This document shows, piece by piece, positions 13,040 through 24,700 of a DNA stretch of 64,000 nucleotides. A program made the position numbers and the translations under genes. The DNA comes from Gnetum montanum (Eukaryota > Streptophyta > Gnetopsida > Gnetales > Gnetaceae). The notes under the pieces were generated by a model. The model worked only from the letters and a program-made list of their open reading frames with translations, was not told the DNA's origin and searched no databases. Location of the stretch: NCBI GenBank assembly GCA_015680685.1, contig MNCI01022113.1, forward strand, positions 545,876-609,875, written 5' to 3'. How positions within the stretch are numbered: position 1 is the first letter of the stretch; the number at the start of each line of letters is the position of its first letter.

Positions 13040-14500
13040 TTGAACCAAAAAATATAGAAGAAGCCTTGAGAAAAAATACATAGAAAGAAGCTATAGACAG
13101 ATAATATGAAGCTATCATGAAAAGTAATACATGGGAATGAGTGGACAAACCAAAAGGAGAAAATGTAATTGATTGTAAATGGGTATACAAGATCAAATTT
13201 AATGAAAAATGAGAAGTCATCAAACATAAAGCAAGACTAGTTGCAAGGTGATTCAAACAAAAGAAGTACATAGACTATGAAGAGAGTTTTGCTCCAATAG
13301 TAAGATTTGAAATCATCAAACTCATTCTCTCAATTTCTACTCATCACAAATTCGAATTACATCAGATTGATGTAAACTCAATGTTCCTAAATGGTAATAT
13401 CAATGAAGAAGTTTATATTTATCAACCTGAAGGATACACCATCAAAGGTAAGGAAGACAAAGTCTACGAATTAAAGAAAGCCCTATATGGCCTAAAACAT
13501 GCTCTAAGAGCTTAGTTCCATAGAATCAATGATTATCTTCTAAAAAAAAGAATACTCATCTTTCATGTTTAAACTAACTCTATACTATAAGCATGATAAC
13601 AAGCACTTTATAATAATCTCTCTCTATGTAAATGATTTCATCATCATAGCCACAAATGATGAACTTATAGAGGACCTCAAGACAAACATGAAGTGAAAGA
13701 CCTAGGGGAGCTGAAGTATTTTCTTAGAATACAAGTTGACCAAGACAAGGAGAGAATTAAAATTCATCAAACAAAATATGTAACTATCATTTTAGAAAAG
13801 TAAAAAATCGTCAAAGCAAAAAGCACCAATACTCTTCTTCATCACAACATACATCTAAACAACAAAGACAACACAACCATACTTGATGCCACTTTGTACA
13901 TAAGCATGATTGCAATACCTAGATTTCTTTGTCACACTAGAATAGATCTAGAATTTTCCACCTTTCTTCTATTAATATTCATGCAAGAACCTAGACAATA
14001 TCATCTCAATGCTCTCATCCATGTACTCAATTATGTAAAAGGCACAACAGAAAATGGAAGTAGCTAAACCAAAGAATATAGATAATTTCATGATTATTTA
14101 GATGTTGATTCAAGAGGAAATCACAATGATAGAAAATCTACATCAGGATCAATAATATTTCATGGAAATAATGCAATTAATTGGAAGTCAGAAAAAACAA
14201 ACATCTATTAGTCTTTCAACTTGTGAAGCATAATTTATTACCATGACAGAATGTACTCAACACATCTTGTGGCTAAACAAACTCATGAATCACCTTGGTT
14301 TTCACATAGAACTCCCCATCAACTTATATTGTGACAATAATTTAGCCCTACAACTCTCAAATAAACATGTTCTTCACAAAAAAATTAAAGCACATTATGT
14401 GAAATATTATTTTATTAAGCAAAAAGTAAAGGAAGGAAAAATAAAATCATTAGATGTGAATACTAATGAATAATTGGTATACTTACTCACCAAACCTCTT
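13040..14500 (+). pseudogene. Copia reverse transcriptase and RNase H (decayed)
   Basis: RT starts near 13085 with the copia run NTWE-VDKP and continues through CKWVYKIKFN, HKARLVAR, FAPIVRFE, QIDVNSMFLNG (motif A Asp), VYELKKALYGLKHA and YVNDFIIIA, where the family has YVDDI: the first Asp of the catalytic pair is Asn. RNase H at 14243..14473 has LWLNKLMNHLG, YCDNNLALQL and KAHYVKYYFIKQKV, ending with LLTKPL at 14480..14497. Several frameshifts and TAG or TGA stops are present. The minus-strand ORFs 12981..13271 and 13027..13227 are its shadows. Confidence 0.85.
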
Positions 14501-15139
14501 CTTCATTACAAGCATGAGCACCTTTACAATAATATAGGCATCAAGAAAGCAAGAAGGAAAAAAAGAAAACATTACACACTAAAGGAGGAACTATTAACAA
14601 GTAATGTCCAATGCTCTATCCAAATGAAGACAAATGTATACAAAGTCAAACTATTTTTATTTATTTTTCAGTTGATAGGAGGATGTAAACTATTTTGGTC
14701 CCAACTCATCTTTATTTTGCTTGAATTTCTTTATTTTCATTATGGGGAATGACTTCTCAAGTTCTCAACGTATTGCCCCAATCATTTCCTATAAATTATA
14801 AGGCCATCCATGAATGAAATAACCTATTTTGAAGGAACTAAAGTTGACATTTAATTTTCTTTTTAATTTCATGATTCTGTGTACTCCTTTCTTCTCTAAT
14901 TTACACATCTATCACTAGTATCAATTTCCATTATTAGTTATCAATTCATTATAATCAATCATTAGTGCAACCAAATTATCAAGCAAGCATCATATTAAAT
15001 GCATTATCAAGATTTTAATAACTCATTTTTTCACAGTCTAGAATTTTAGACATTCCAAAATTATCACATCTAGGATATCAAGAGTCAAAACTACATAAGT
15101 TAACAATTCAAGAAGAAGTTTTTAACAAATCTCAATAAA

Positions 15140-15665
15140 ATTAAGATGATCCAAAGAATCACATTATTCCTTGGACACATAGGCTACTATCAAAGATTAA
15201 TTAAGAACTTCAAAATTGCAAAGCTGCTAGTGGGATTGACAAAGAAGAATGTAGCATTCAAATGACCAAGAAATATAACCATGCATGAGTAGAATAGCCT
15301 CATGATTAATAAAATATACAAAGTTTATGTCAAACAATGGCATAACACTGAGATAAATGAGTACAATTTCAAGTAAGAGGCAAGGTCCTTTATTAGAACT
15401 CCACTCATGTACCTTAACATACCAAATTTCAGAAACTTTGAAAAGGATCTTACATTATACAATCTACCTTTCAATCTCACACCATGCAAATATACCATCC
15501 TAATTGCTCACAAAAACTCATATTAGTCAACATGCAACAAATCAAGGATTTTTAGGTAGTTGCCCACTCAACAAATACCTCTACCACTATTAAAGCTCAT
15601 TCCATATTTTGTATCTCCACCTTCTAACTTAGTCATGGGGAAGCTACCTATTCAAATTAACACCT
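15140..15665 (+). pseudogene. Element C pol remnants (RT end and integrase tail)
   Basis: The segment at 15160 reads as F-L-G-H-I-G-Y-Y followed by a basic stretch and ...LTKK, the end of the RT thumb seen in element B at 56874..56960. At 15380 it jumps to the integrase C-terminal tail (RTPLMYLNIPNF, matching B near 58588) and ends with the LVMGKLPI-type tail near 15640 (B near 58830). RNase H and the integrase core are deleted. Confidence 0.6.
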
Positions 15666-15777
15666 TGTAAGAACCCATTTTACACTTTTTTATTTTGTAA
15701 TGCTTTTTTATTTTTCTTTTGTTATAAATTTTCCCTTCCATATAACTTTTCATTTTCTTATGTTTTATGATTTATGT

Positions 15778-15819
<42 letters not shown>

Positions 15820-18180
15820 TTTTATCGTGGGGGCTTTTTTTTTTTTTTTTTTAAGTCTCTATGCATAATAGGCCTTAGTCATGAAAGTAATGCGATTTTT
15901 TTCACATGACAATAAAAATAACTCATGATCATTATACCTTGAAGAAAGAGGGAAGAACCAAGAAGGAATGGAAATGGGTATGATACTAAGGGGATTTGTT
16001 GAATCTTTAAACTCTCTCTATGAGTGTTACAACTCTATGTGGTTATACTAATGCTCATGTTTTAATTTTGATGAAAAAATGTTCATTAATAAAGTTGTTA
16101 CCTTACTATGTCACTGGAAAGACATGTTATCCATACCCATCTGTAGTCTTTTAGGAAGTGTTGAAGTTGTTGTAGTGGAAGACTTGGAGTGCATGAAATA
16201 TTCATTCTCATTGTTTCCAAAGTCTATTAAGTTTCTATTTCTAAACACTTATAATAAAAAAATGTTATCTCTTAAATGATAACAACTTTATCCTATGACT
16301 CACAATGGGAAAGCCTATGAAAAATTCTTCAATTTGGGAAAAAATCCATATATGAAAATATTTCTAAAAAATTACGTCATTAGTCAATCTCTTAACACTA
16401 TCCAAAATTTTCCGACTTCAAATAAGCATGAATAAAACTAAGATAAACTAATTTTTCCAAAATATTTTTATACTTTTATTTCTTCTAGAAAATTCAAAAA
16501 GCTTTCTAAAACTATGTAGCACACACTTCATATCATTAAACATAAAGAGAAATCATTAAATTAATTTATGTGTTTTGAAAAAAAACCTTAAAATAATTTC
16601 AACAAACACTTTATACTATTATCAAAGTTTAGAAGCAAAAGAAAAAAACAAATTTATAGATTCATTTTTTCATGAAACAAATTCATAAATTCATTTTTTC
16701 ATGAAAAGACTAAGTCAAACTATTCAATTTAAACTAAGGAACTGGAATCATGAGATTATATTAAAATCAAGTGAGAACAACTAAGATCTTGAGATCAACT
16801 GAGAAATGAGATCAACTGAGAATAATTGAGATCGATACATTTTGATCTTAAAATCAACTATAAACATGAGAACAACTGTAAACCTGAGATAAAAATTGAG
16901 AACATAAGAAAAAATTGAGATGAGGTTAACTATGAATATAACATTGTAAGCATGAAAACAAGGAAGATCATGAGAACAAATTGAGATAAAAAAATGAACA
17001 TGAAATCAAAACATTCTCTTTTACAATGACATGCTTTGAGCTAAAGGTTCTTAAGAGCACACTTCACCTCTTAGAGAATTTCTCCCTTCTTAACTCAACT
17101 CTCTTGCTCTCTTTTCTTCATGCTTCCACTTCTTCGCACACTTCACTTAACATGAAGCATGATTTATAGATGTGAGAAAGATGCCATGCCTAACCACTAC
17201 CACCCCACATGCTTTAATATTTTGTCATTTCCTAAAGCACATGTTTGACATTTTTTACCAACTCTAACAACCCACTATGACCACTAATTTGTGCACATAA
17301 TTTTACAAGATTTTAATTATGGAAGAATCAAACTCCTAACAACATAGACCTCATAGACACACAAGTTACATGATTTATGAATCTCAACATAAGTCAAGAA
17401 GTGATGCATTTTTTATTTTTTTTACTAACATCCCCATTAATCTCAACCTCTTGATGTTGTAGAGAACATGAAACACATGAGCACGCTAGATAATTTTCAA
17501 TAGTAAAGATAACATAGTAATTAATTAATTCACATAAAAAATATTCTTAGGATACCACTAAAAAGACATGCACCCATGCTTAAAGGTAGACAACTTTCAT
17601 AAATCTCAAGGTCTCTTAGACTAGTTTCATTATGTAACTTGAAATATATGTATCCATGCCTGAAGGTACACCATTAATGGGGTTAGCATTCACTATGAGG
17701 TTGAAAAGGCATGCAATAAAAGGAAGGAACAACAAGGCACAATTTGGGAATCATATAGATTCTATAAATCCAGGGTTATTCTATATTAATTAATGAAGGC
17801 TTTGCCCAATTTGGAATTTTTTTTAGTAGTTTTGGATTAGATTATACACTTCAAAATCTATATCTATAAACTTATCTGAAAATCCTTAGAAAAAACAAAG
17901 TCTGAAATGACATTAAATTCTTTACACTATAAATTCAAGGAATGACAGGATTTTTGTATAGGAGTAGAGTCAAAACCTAAAGAGTTTTTTATGAAAATCT
18001 TCCCAGAAATAAGCAAATTACTTTGTGCCTTTTGGTATTTAATGAGATCATAATTTAATCAGATATAAATTAAGCTGAAATAGGCATGTCAAGAAGTAGT
18101 CCAAAATAGTCTTTCATAATTGAAATAGGTTTTTCATTCCTTAAAATAATAAATTTGGGCAAAGCATTGCAACAAAAAAT
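15666..18180. other. AT-rich insert-like stretch in element C, with a poly-T tract
   Basis: No gene seen. A run of over 30 T lies at about 15785..15818, with a second T run at 15836..15852. Element B also has a T-rich stretch just after pol (58870..58925), so this part may belong to the element. Most of 16.0-19.0 kb has no counterpart in B and appears to be extra DNA. The ORF at 15700..15909 is a product of the poly-T tract. Confidence 0.5.
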
Positions 18181-18234
18181 TGAGTAGATGTTCGACTCGT
18201 CGCTTTCTGAGTAACAAGAGTCATATGTAGGGAA

Positions 18235-18886
18235 AAGTACACATGTGGTTCATTGAGAGGGATTGGTATAATCTATCCCAACCAACATGCTGTCCATAAA
18301 CCATTGTCTTTTTTTTGGGTCAAGCTGTTGATGACGATCTTGGAGGTATGCTTGTGGGTATTTTACTTTACTACTTTTTGAGCGATATAAGTGAATACAA
18401 AAATAGAACCATTTGTTTTATATTAATTCTTGCGATGGGGCACTATTGCCAGGTCTAGGTATATTTGACACTATGCTTCAAATTAAAGAAACAGTATATA
18501 CAATCGGCCTTGGACTAGTTGCTTCAATAGCAACTTTAAGTGTGGGGACCTATAGTTTTCGTCATGCAACGCCTAACAATAGAGTAATGGTCCACCAACC
18601 AAAGGCTTTTCTTCATGATGGACCAATTTGGCTTTTTGTTAGAGATGCCTATTTAGTTCAACAATTATGCAACATAATTGTATAGTGCTATTATATGAGA
18701 ATCTCTCAAAGTGCAAAGTTTCTTGAAAAAGCCCTTGTTGTGTATACTTGTATGTCACCAGAAGAAGCAATCAACTTTGGTCTTGTTGACAAAATCACAC
18801 TTCCAAGGTGGAAACCAAACATAGAAGAACCTCCTTTTGAAATTCTAGAAGAAGGAAATGAAGGTTTCCGAAAGACACCTCTCTAA
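18235..18886 (+). pseudogene. clpP: clpP-like (Clp protease proteolytic subunit) fragment
   Basis: ClpP is the serine peptidase barrel of the Clp protease of plastids, mitochondria and bacteria. Blocks seen in order: LGQAVDDDLGG near 18317; after a frameshift at about 18410, YINS-DGALLPGLGIFDTM (18415..18475, usual YINSPGG); GLGLVASIATL with the nucleophile Ser kept; NNRVMVHQPK with the active-site His kept (18580..18605); then after two stops MSPEEAINFGLVDKI near 18750 (usual MSA-EA-YGIVD). The exon 2/3 boundary of intron-containing plastid clpP (just before VMIHQP) is contiguous, so the source was intronless or spliced. It is too divergent to call plastid or nuclear origin. Frameshift, stops and no clear start make it a pseudogene. 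Confidence 0.62.
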
Positions 18887-18889
18887 AAG

Positions 18890-20200
18890 AGTCCTCAAAC
18901 TTAATGTTTTAAGTAATTAATTAATTTAATAACTACTTTCATGTTTTCTCTTATTTATTTAAGGTGTTTTCATGTGGTTGTCTTTAGCCTCATGGTGATG
19001 AGTCTAAGATGATACAATGTAATGTCACTAATAAAGGTATGGAGTTGGTTTGAAACCTAGACAAATAGGTATGATGATCATTCTAACCATAATAAACACA
19101 AGAGCCTATTATAAATATGGTAAGACATCTCATACCCTAATTGCTATAACTCCTTCTCATTTCATTATTCACCTCACTACTACATACGATTATGTATCTA
19201 ATGGTTTGTGTAGTATAGTGCAAGATCTTGATAATAATAGTTATCTAGGTGTGGAATAGAGAATCAATTAACATTCAATCTCTAACATGCCCATGTACAT
19301 CTTGTGAGATGTTTATACAAGGGCAATGGTAGAAGCCTTATTTTGGGAGGATCCACTTGTATAACTCTTAAACATCTGATCTATGCACCAACTCCACATG
19401 CCCAAATCATTCAAATGCAATTGCATAGATCAATTGCATCATAACTTTTCACTCATTTTCTTTATGAAGTATCACTTGACAACCCTGAATTATATGAATT
19501 ATGCTTTACCAATCTACCTAACTTGTCATCCACATCTAACCATAGTATCCTCATGTTAGACCCTTCTTTGAGCTCTTGTTCAACCTCAAATTTACCTTGA
19601 AATTAATAGCTGATTGACAAAAATTTTAAATAAAATTATCTAGATCATCCCTATTGATGCAACAACCTATGTTGATGAAGCCCCATTGACACATCAATGT
19701 CAACATGGCACAAAAAACCTATAAATAGCTACAACACTCAACTAATTTTTATTTCATTTTCTCAATTCACAAGAAAATTTTTTATAGTTCATAGAGTCCA
19801 AACCTTCTAAACAATATATCTCATGAACCAAACACTTAATCAAACTCATTGAAAAGTCTGGGAGCTCCCAAAGTCAAGCTCTACATCATGGGGGTAGCAC
19901 ACATATGATTTTAAACACTTTAAAACCCCTATATTTTGAATAACCAAGGTAGTAAATAATAAGTAATGATTAAAATAATGATAAATTAAAAATAATTAAC
20001 TACCTTAGAACATCCAAGATCATAAATTGCGATCACTCAAAGGCATTAATGCAAAATTTTTTGAAATTAAGCCAAAATTCAAGGATGATCAATGGTAATA
20101 ATGCCTAAAGATAATGACTACAAACTAATGACCAATCATTCATGTCATTTTAGATGGCATCTAAAAGAGTTTTAGAGGTAGATGGTCCATTCCAAATGAG
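18890..20200. other. Post-pol spacer of element C
   Basis: From about 19010 this resembles element B from about 59790: GTCACT-A-AA followed by AGTTGGTTTGAAACCTAGAC, and later GGGAGGATCCACTTGTATA at 19347 against GGGGAGGACCCACTTGCATA. No coding domain was recognised. A TATA-like CCTATAAATAG lies at 19719 in about 0.4 kb that B lacks; it could be a further small insertion. The ORF at 19050..19259 is unsupported. Confidence 0.5.
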
Positions 20201-21472
20201 GGAAAAGTAACCAAGAAAAGGATATTACCATCTCCTACTCTATGGAGGTCATTATTGATCTCTTTAGACTTCCCAACATCCATGCCTAGGTTGTAGAGAT
20301 ATTTATCTAATCAAACCAAAAGAGTAAGAAAGATTGAATGTAATGGTATTACAAAGTAGATAAGAAGGAGTGTAGTGATAACCCAAGCTAAAAGGATCCA
20401 TTTCAAGATAGCAATGTATCATCTCAATCTAATGATATAACCTAATAAGATCACATCCTTCTTAGCTAGGTCATGTGTAGTGCTTAGTAAATGATTTCTC
20501 ATTAACCTACCCCAACTCATATTCATCAAAATTAAGAAGAATTTCAAAGAAAATTAGAAGAGCAAGAAAACACTTCCCTTTCCATGCTTAATTAGAGAAC
20601 TCTATAAGAGGGATTTCCCACTACATAAATAACATACTTTACAAAGCCATGACAACCTTATTGAAAGAAATGACAAAGAAGAAACCAGCACTGAGACTCT
20701 AGAAGGAAGTTCCACCTTTACTAGCCAAGCAAACATCAAGTGCTAGAGCAAAGATAGAAGAATTAAGAGCATCACAACAAGCACCATGTGGAGGTTCATT
20801 AGATTATCATCCCACAATGAACCATGTAAATGAAGTTTATTGAACTATGAGTTAACAATAGGATGATCTTTCCAGCCTCTTCTCCACACATAGAAGTTAA
20901 GCCACTATCTAGGTGAACCTTGCCACAAGGGTGATTGTAATATCTCTTCCATTAGAATAGATGCCAAAAACCTTGATTAATATTGTATCTTTCTCTTTGA
21001 TGTTGGAAGAAGGAAATGAATCTACAGTGATGCTTATATTACATAAAGAACAAGTGACAGTTGTGGAGATGGTGGCAATTTACATTAGACAAGTTCTTCA
21101 AGCTCCTACACTACCAATACCAAACTTTGCGATAACGGAAAATATCCAAATGTTTACAGAATTTGAATAATAGGGTATGAATGTAGCACAAAACAAGAAA
21201 GTGCTAGAAAGACTAATGGGTGCTAAGCCATTGATTCTAGATGTCTTTGACATCTTGGAAGATATCAATCTAGCCTACACTCATTAAGACAAGAATTCCA
21301 GCTCTATCTTGTCTTCAAAAAGTTCTTAAAACTTCTAATTTAGGTGAATTAGCCTAGATCATTAATGTTTCTAGGATGAAAGAGAAAAAATGAAAGCTTT
21401 ACTATATGCATTCAGGTTGAAGTTAGTAGCAGTATGCTATCCACAACTATCACTGAGACATAAGGATCCATC
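20200..21472 (+). pseudogene. Element C post-pol ORF, N-terminal part
   Basis: In the frame starting near 20380 the run IHFKIAMYHLN, then FLINLPQLIFIKIKKNFKEN and KTLPFPCLI matches IYFKIATYHLN, FLVNFPQLIYVEIKKHFK and KTLPFLCLI of element B at 60640..60850. The open stretch at 20961..21170 matches B at 61185..61415. The last 80 bp (KMKALLYAF, near 21390) match the C-terminal tail of B at 62640, so about 1.2 kb of coiled-coil region is deleted. Element A inserted after 21472. Function is unknown. Confidence 0.6.
21468..21472. repeat. Target-site duplication of element A (left), CCATC
   Basis: CCATC abuts the left LTR and is repeated exactly at 27637..27641 after the right LTR. Five base pairs is the usual length for Ty3 insertions. 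Confidence 0.9.
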
Positions 21473-22278
21473 TAATGAGTGGCGAGGTACCCCTACACTC
21501 AACCATATGAATATGAGTGTTACACGCGCAATCTGGTCAAACTCTGTAGACGAACTAGTTGTGGCATCTAGACAGTTAGCCTTAGGTTGCAGTTCATTGT
21601 CTTCCCACCTAGACTAGTATTAGCTTTGTCACGTATGGTTTAGTCCAGAGTGAGGTGTATGATGTGTTTCTAACCTAATGCTACTCCTGAAGACAATGGA
21701 AGGTAATATTATCTAAGCTAAGAGAGAAAGGGTGAGAGAGAATCTAAGCTAGCCTAAGTGCGATGAGCATCCATTCCTCAATCATCCGTACACATCTTGG
21801 ACTTCGTGCACAACTACCACTGGGATTACCAAGCGTAGATCCTAGGTATGCTACTGGGTTACCAAAGTAGTCACACTTAAATGCTCATAATCAAGTCGTA
21901 CTCATTCCGTGTTTAATAGGAGTTTAAGGGTGAGAGAGAGATTAACTAGGAAAGTAATAAATAATAATTAATTAATTAATTAATTAAACTAAGTGAATGC
22001 TGCAATGATGAAGTAATCTCAATCTTTATTGCTGGTCATGTGCGTGTCCAAGTACGTCACACTCGAATAAAGAATGTCATACAATTACAATCACCACACT
22101 ACAGGCATACACTAGGAGGAAAAGGGTTGAGAGAAAAACAAGAACTAAAACTTTAACACTTAAACTAAAATTGACAAAAAGCTGCTTATCGGAACTATCT
22201 ACCTCTTATTTATACATGAGGAGACAGGCTGGGATATCGCATACATGACATCATGGTGAACTAAATGGTGACTCATCA
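21473..22278 (-). repeat. 3' LTR of element A
   Basis: Ends TAATGAGT (usual TGATGAGT) and ACTCATCA. Aligned with the 5' LTR the differences by eye are mostly transitions. The 5' LTR carries about 18 extra bases near its U3 start (GCAAGGTTGCGATATCGC). A (TTAA)n-like run (ATTAATTAATTAATTAATT) is present near 21970. Confidence 0.9.
22207..22214 (-). promoter_or_regulatory. TATA box in element A 3' LTR
   Basis: TATAAATA on the minus strand, about 65 bp inside the LTR start. The 5' LTR has the same box at 27546..27553. Confidence 0.6.
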
Positions 22279-22290
22279 TACCCTCATAAC
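22279..22290 (-). promoter_or_regulatory. Polypurine tract of element A
   Basis: GTTATGAGGGTA on the minus strand touches the 3' LTR start. The identical 12-mer touches the 3' LTR of element C at 27871..27882, and B has GTGGGGGTA in the same place. It would prime plus-strand DNA synthesis. Confidence 0.7.
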
Positions 22291-22459
22291 TGAATGAAAA
22301 CTCGTCCTTGAGTTATAGTGAGAACAAGCGCCATTGATTACATAGTGGATAGGTATGGGATTATTAAATGGTGAGAGTGGGTTTATGCCGTAGTATGGAA
22401 TCAAAACAAAATTGAGACACAACACAAAAAACATTCTACAGCTACAAAATTGTTGGAAC

Positions 22460-23527
22460 TCATGTAGTTCCTGGTGGCGGTGGATCCTCCATAGGTGCTT
22501 TCCCCTTGTCTTGTACTCCAGCTCTTAGGGCTTGATGGTGTTGAAGTATGGCCTGGAGTTTCTCCTCTTCAGTCCAGGGATCCTATGCCATCCATGCTAA
22601 TGTTTCAATGTTTGATGGAGAAGGCAACTCCCATGGGCAAGGTAGTTGCAGGAACATTTGATTTGCCTTGACATACCATGCCGCAAATACCCGTCGTTCC
22701 TCCTCATAGGCTCTGGCTTTATCTCTGTACTCTTGAAAATCCACAAGCTATCAAGCCAAATCTACTGCAACACCTTTTTGGCCTTGGTAGCTTGCCTTCA
22801 CCACCTCAAGTTCAGAATTTGCAATCTCCAATTTTTGCAATATCTTCTTGCGTTCTACAAACTTTGTTTCATATTTGACATAGGTGGTAGCTACCTGTTG
22901 CTCGAGCTCTGTTCTTGGGTGCCCTGCTATTAACATGGCAAGGTTGGCATACCGCAAGTTTGCCAACTCCATGTATTCTGTAAGATCCTAGATCTGTAGG
23001 TCCCGGTTCTTAACTTCCACCTGGTGGGAAAATGCATAAGTGTCCAATATGGCCTACCAGTCAGTGTGTTAAGTATTGATAGCATTGATGTGGGCCTTGG
23101 CCATATGGATCTCCTTCTCAAGAATCTATTTGTACATCCCCACCTGGTCCCGAAAGTGCTCCTTTAGCTTTTCATGCCGTTTAGCCTCATTTTGCCACAT
23201 GCTTATTTCGATGGCTGTCTTTTGACGGATTGCACGTACCTCCTCCATTGAGAGGGTTCTATTCTCCCTGGCTCAACGGCTCATGTCTTGGTTGACCCGA
23301 ATGAATTATTATCACAACTAATGAAAGTGTTCCTCAAGAACATTCTTTTGCTTCTCCACAAAGGTCAACCGAAGGTTGTCAGCAACAAGCTGCTTGTTTT
23401 CTTCCTATAAGGATTTGAGTGCCTTCTAGGGTAATTCCATTAATTCAAAAGGCACAGTTAATTACAATGGTGTGGATTTTATCAATAAGGACCTTGGATG
23501 GGAGAAAAAGGCTATGTAATGATACAT
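22460..23527 (-). pseudogene. Element A coiled-coil ORF (post-pol ORF, C-terminal part)
   Basis: A 356-codon frame from the ATG at 23527 to TGA at 22460, interrupted by about ten stops, mostly TAG or TAA where Gln or Trp fit. It is rich in Glu, Lys, Gln and Leu with heptad-like spacing, as in ENKQLVADNLRLTFVEKQKN and SMEEVRAIRQKTAIEI. The best-preserved block, YMELANLRYANLAML (near 22980), is nearly identical to B near 62235. The C-terminus is a short Pro-rich tail (EDPPPPGTT). No membrane segment or signal peptide is evident. Compared with B, the N-terminal domain is missing. I infer a structural or Gag-partner role only because it was kept while pol was lost. The plus-strand ORFs 22646..22933 and 22678..22878 are shadows. 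Confidence 0.65.
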
Positions 23528-24700
23528 AGGAACGTTGAAATTCGGAGGGGTAGTAATAAGGGAAAGAAGGTTATTAAAAATAGGCAGAGGGTAAGAAATA
23601 GTGTGTGTGTGTTGTGTCCTAAGTGAAAATTACAAAAGATTACACAAGTGGATCCTCCCCAAAGTAGGTTTCAACCTATAATGCCCTTGTGTAACCACAC
23701 TTAAAAGTGTCCGTGGGCACTAGAAGGATTAAATGTAATCCACACTGCTTCCACAAAACACACACATGTAAATATCACCGGAATGAGGGAAGAATTCTAC
23801 GTTACACACGACATGAGCTACAATTACACAAACAATGAGATGAGACGAAGTATAGAAGGGATCATAGAGATTGGGACATGAGGTAACTAACCCAAGGCAC
23901 AGTGAATCTTGTGTGTAAAGCATGATTAATGTGTCATTAACCCGTCGTTCCAAAACCAGGACCAAGTCCATTCCTCTAATCAGTGAAATCGCATTGTTTC
24001 ATCCCATGATGAGCAACTATGAGATTACCATAACAACAAGGTGTACGATAATTTGGCATTTTGTTCAAGGGAGGAGTGATTTTTTTTTGTTTTGTAGCAC
24101 TTCCTTTGTTTGTTTTTTTTTCTCTCTCTCTTTACTAAATCTAGAGAAGCTGCCAACCTTCAGGCATGGGTGCATGTCTTTCTAGCGGGACCCCCTAGAA
24201 TAGCATTGGATTTTTGAGTGCCCTTTTTATTACTCTTACTCCCATTATTCATTAGATCTACAAGGATCTTAGTACAACCACATTGCATGATAACTCTCAC
24301 AGACGGCACCAAAGAGAATCCACAAGTCCCCTTGATGTCACACCCTAATCATTCCCTCTTGGTCCATCCTTCTTCATTATGGGTACAATGAACACAAAAT
24401 TAAAATTAATTTTAAGGTTTAAGAATGTCAAGACTGTGCCCTTGAATAGAACCTTTTATTTGTAGAATGGATGAGTGGGTGTAATGGGCTCACTGTCCAT
24501 GTAATTGATCACTTGAGACTTGATAACATAGAACACACCTCAACCAACAATCCACATGAGTGTTTTATTCGTAGATGAGATTACTTATAAAAAATGCAGA
24601 AAGACAAAAAGACAAAAAGATAAAAAGATAAAACAAGAAATTGAAAAAATGAAAAACTGGAAAACAAAAAGTTGAAAATCAAAGAAAATAAAGATTGGTT
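23528..24700. other. Element A spacer between gag and the coiled-coil ORF
   Basis: No gene seen. On the minus strand it holds matches to the post-pol spacer of B (for example GGGGAGGATCCACTTGTGTA near 23665 against B near 60099). T/A-rich and simple stretches lie at 24078..24130 and 24590..24690. The pol region that B has at this position is absent. Confidence 0.6.

Larger units (their letters stand above)
11440..14760 (+). mobile_element. 5'-truncated Ty1/copia element inside element C
   Basis: Domains run in copia order (protease, integrase, RT, RNase H) and are flanked on both sides by pieces of element C. The 5' LTR and gag are absent, so the left end is a truncation or deletion. A purine-rich tract (AAAGGAGGAACT) at 14581 may mark the start of the 3' LTR, which can be no longer than about 0.5 kb because C resumes near 15130. 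No target duplication was found. Confidence 0.75.

Noticed and set aside
12981-13271. Minus-strand ORFs with membrane-like sequence
   Set aside because: Shadows of the copia RT on the plus strand.
15700-15909. ORF coding a long Phe run
   Set aside because: Translation of a poly-T tract.
22646-22933. Plus-strand ORFs over 22.6-22.9 kb with a hydrophobic look
   Set aside because: They are antisense shadows of the element A coiled-coil ORF, whose minus-strand reading matches element B.
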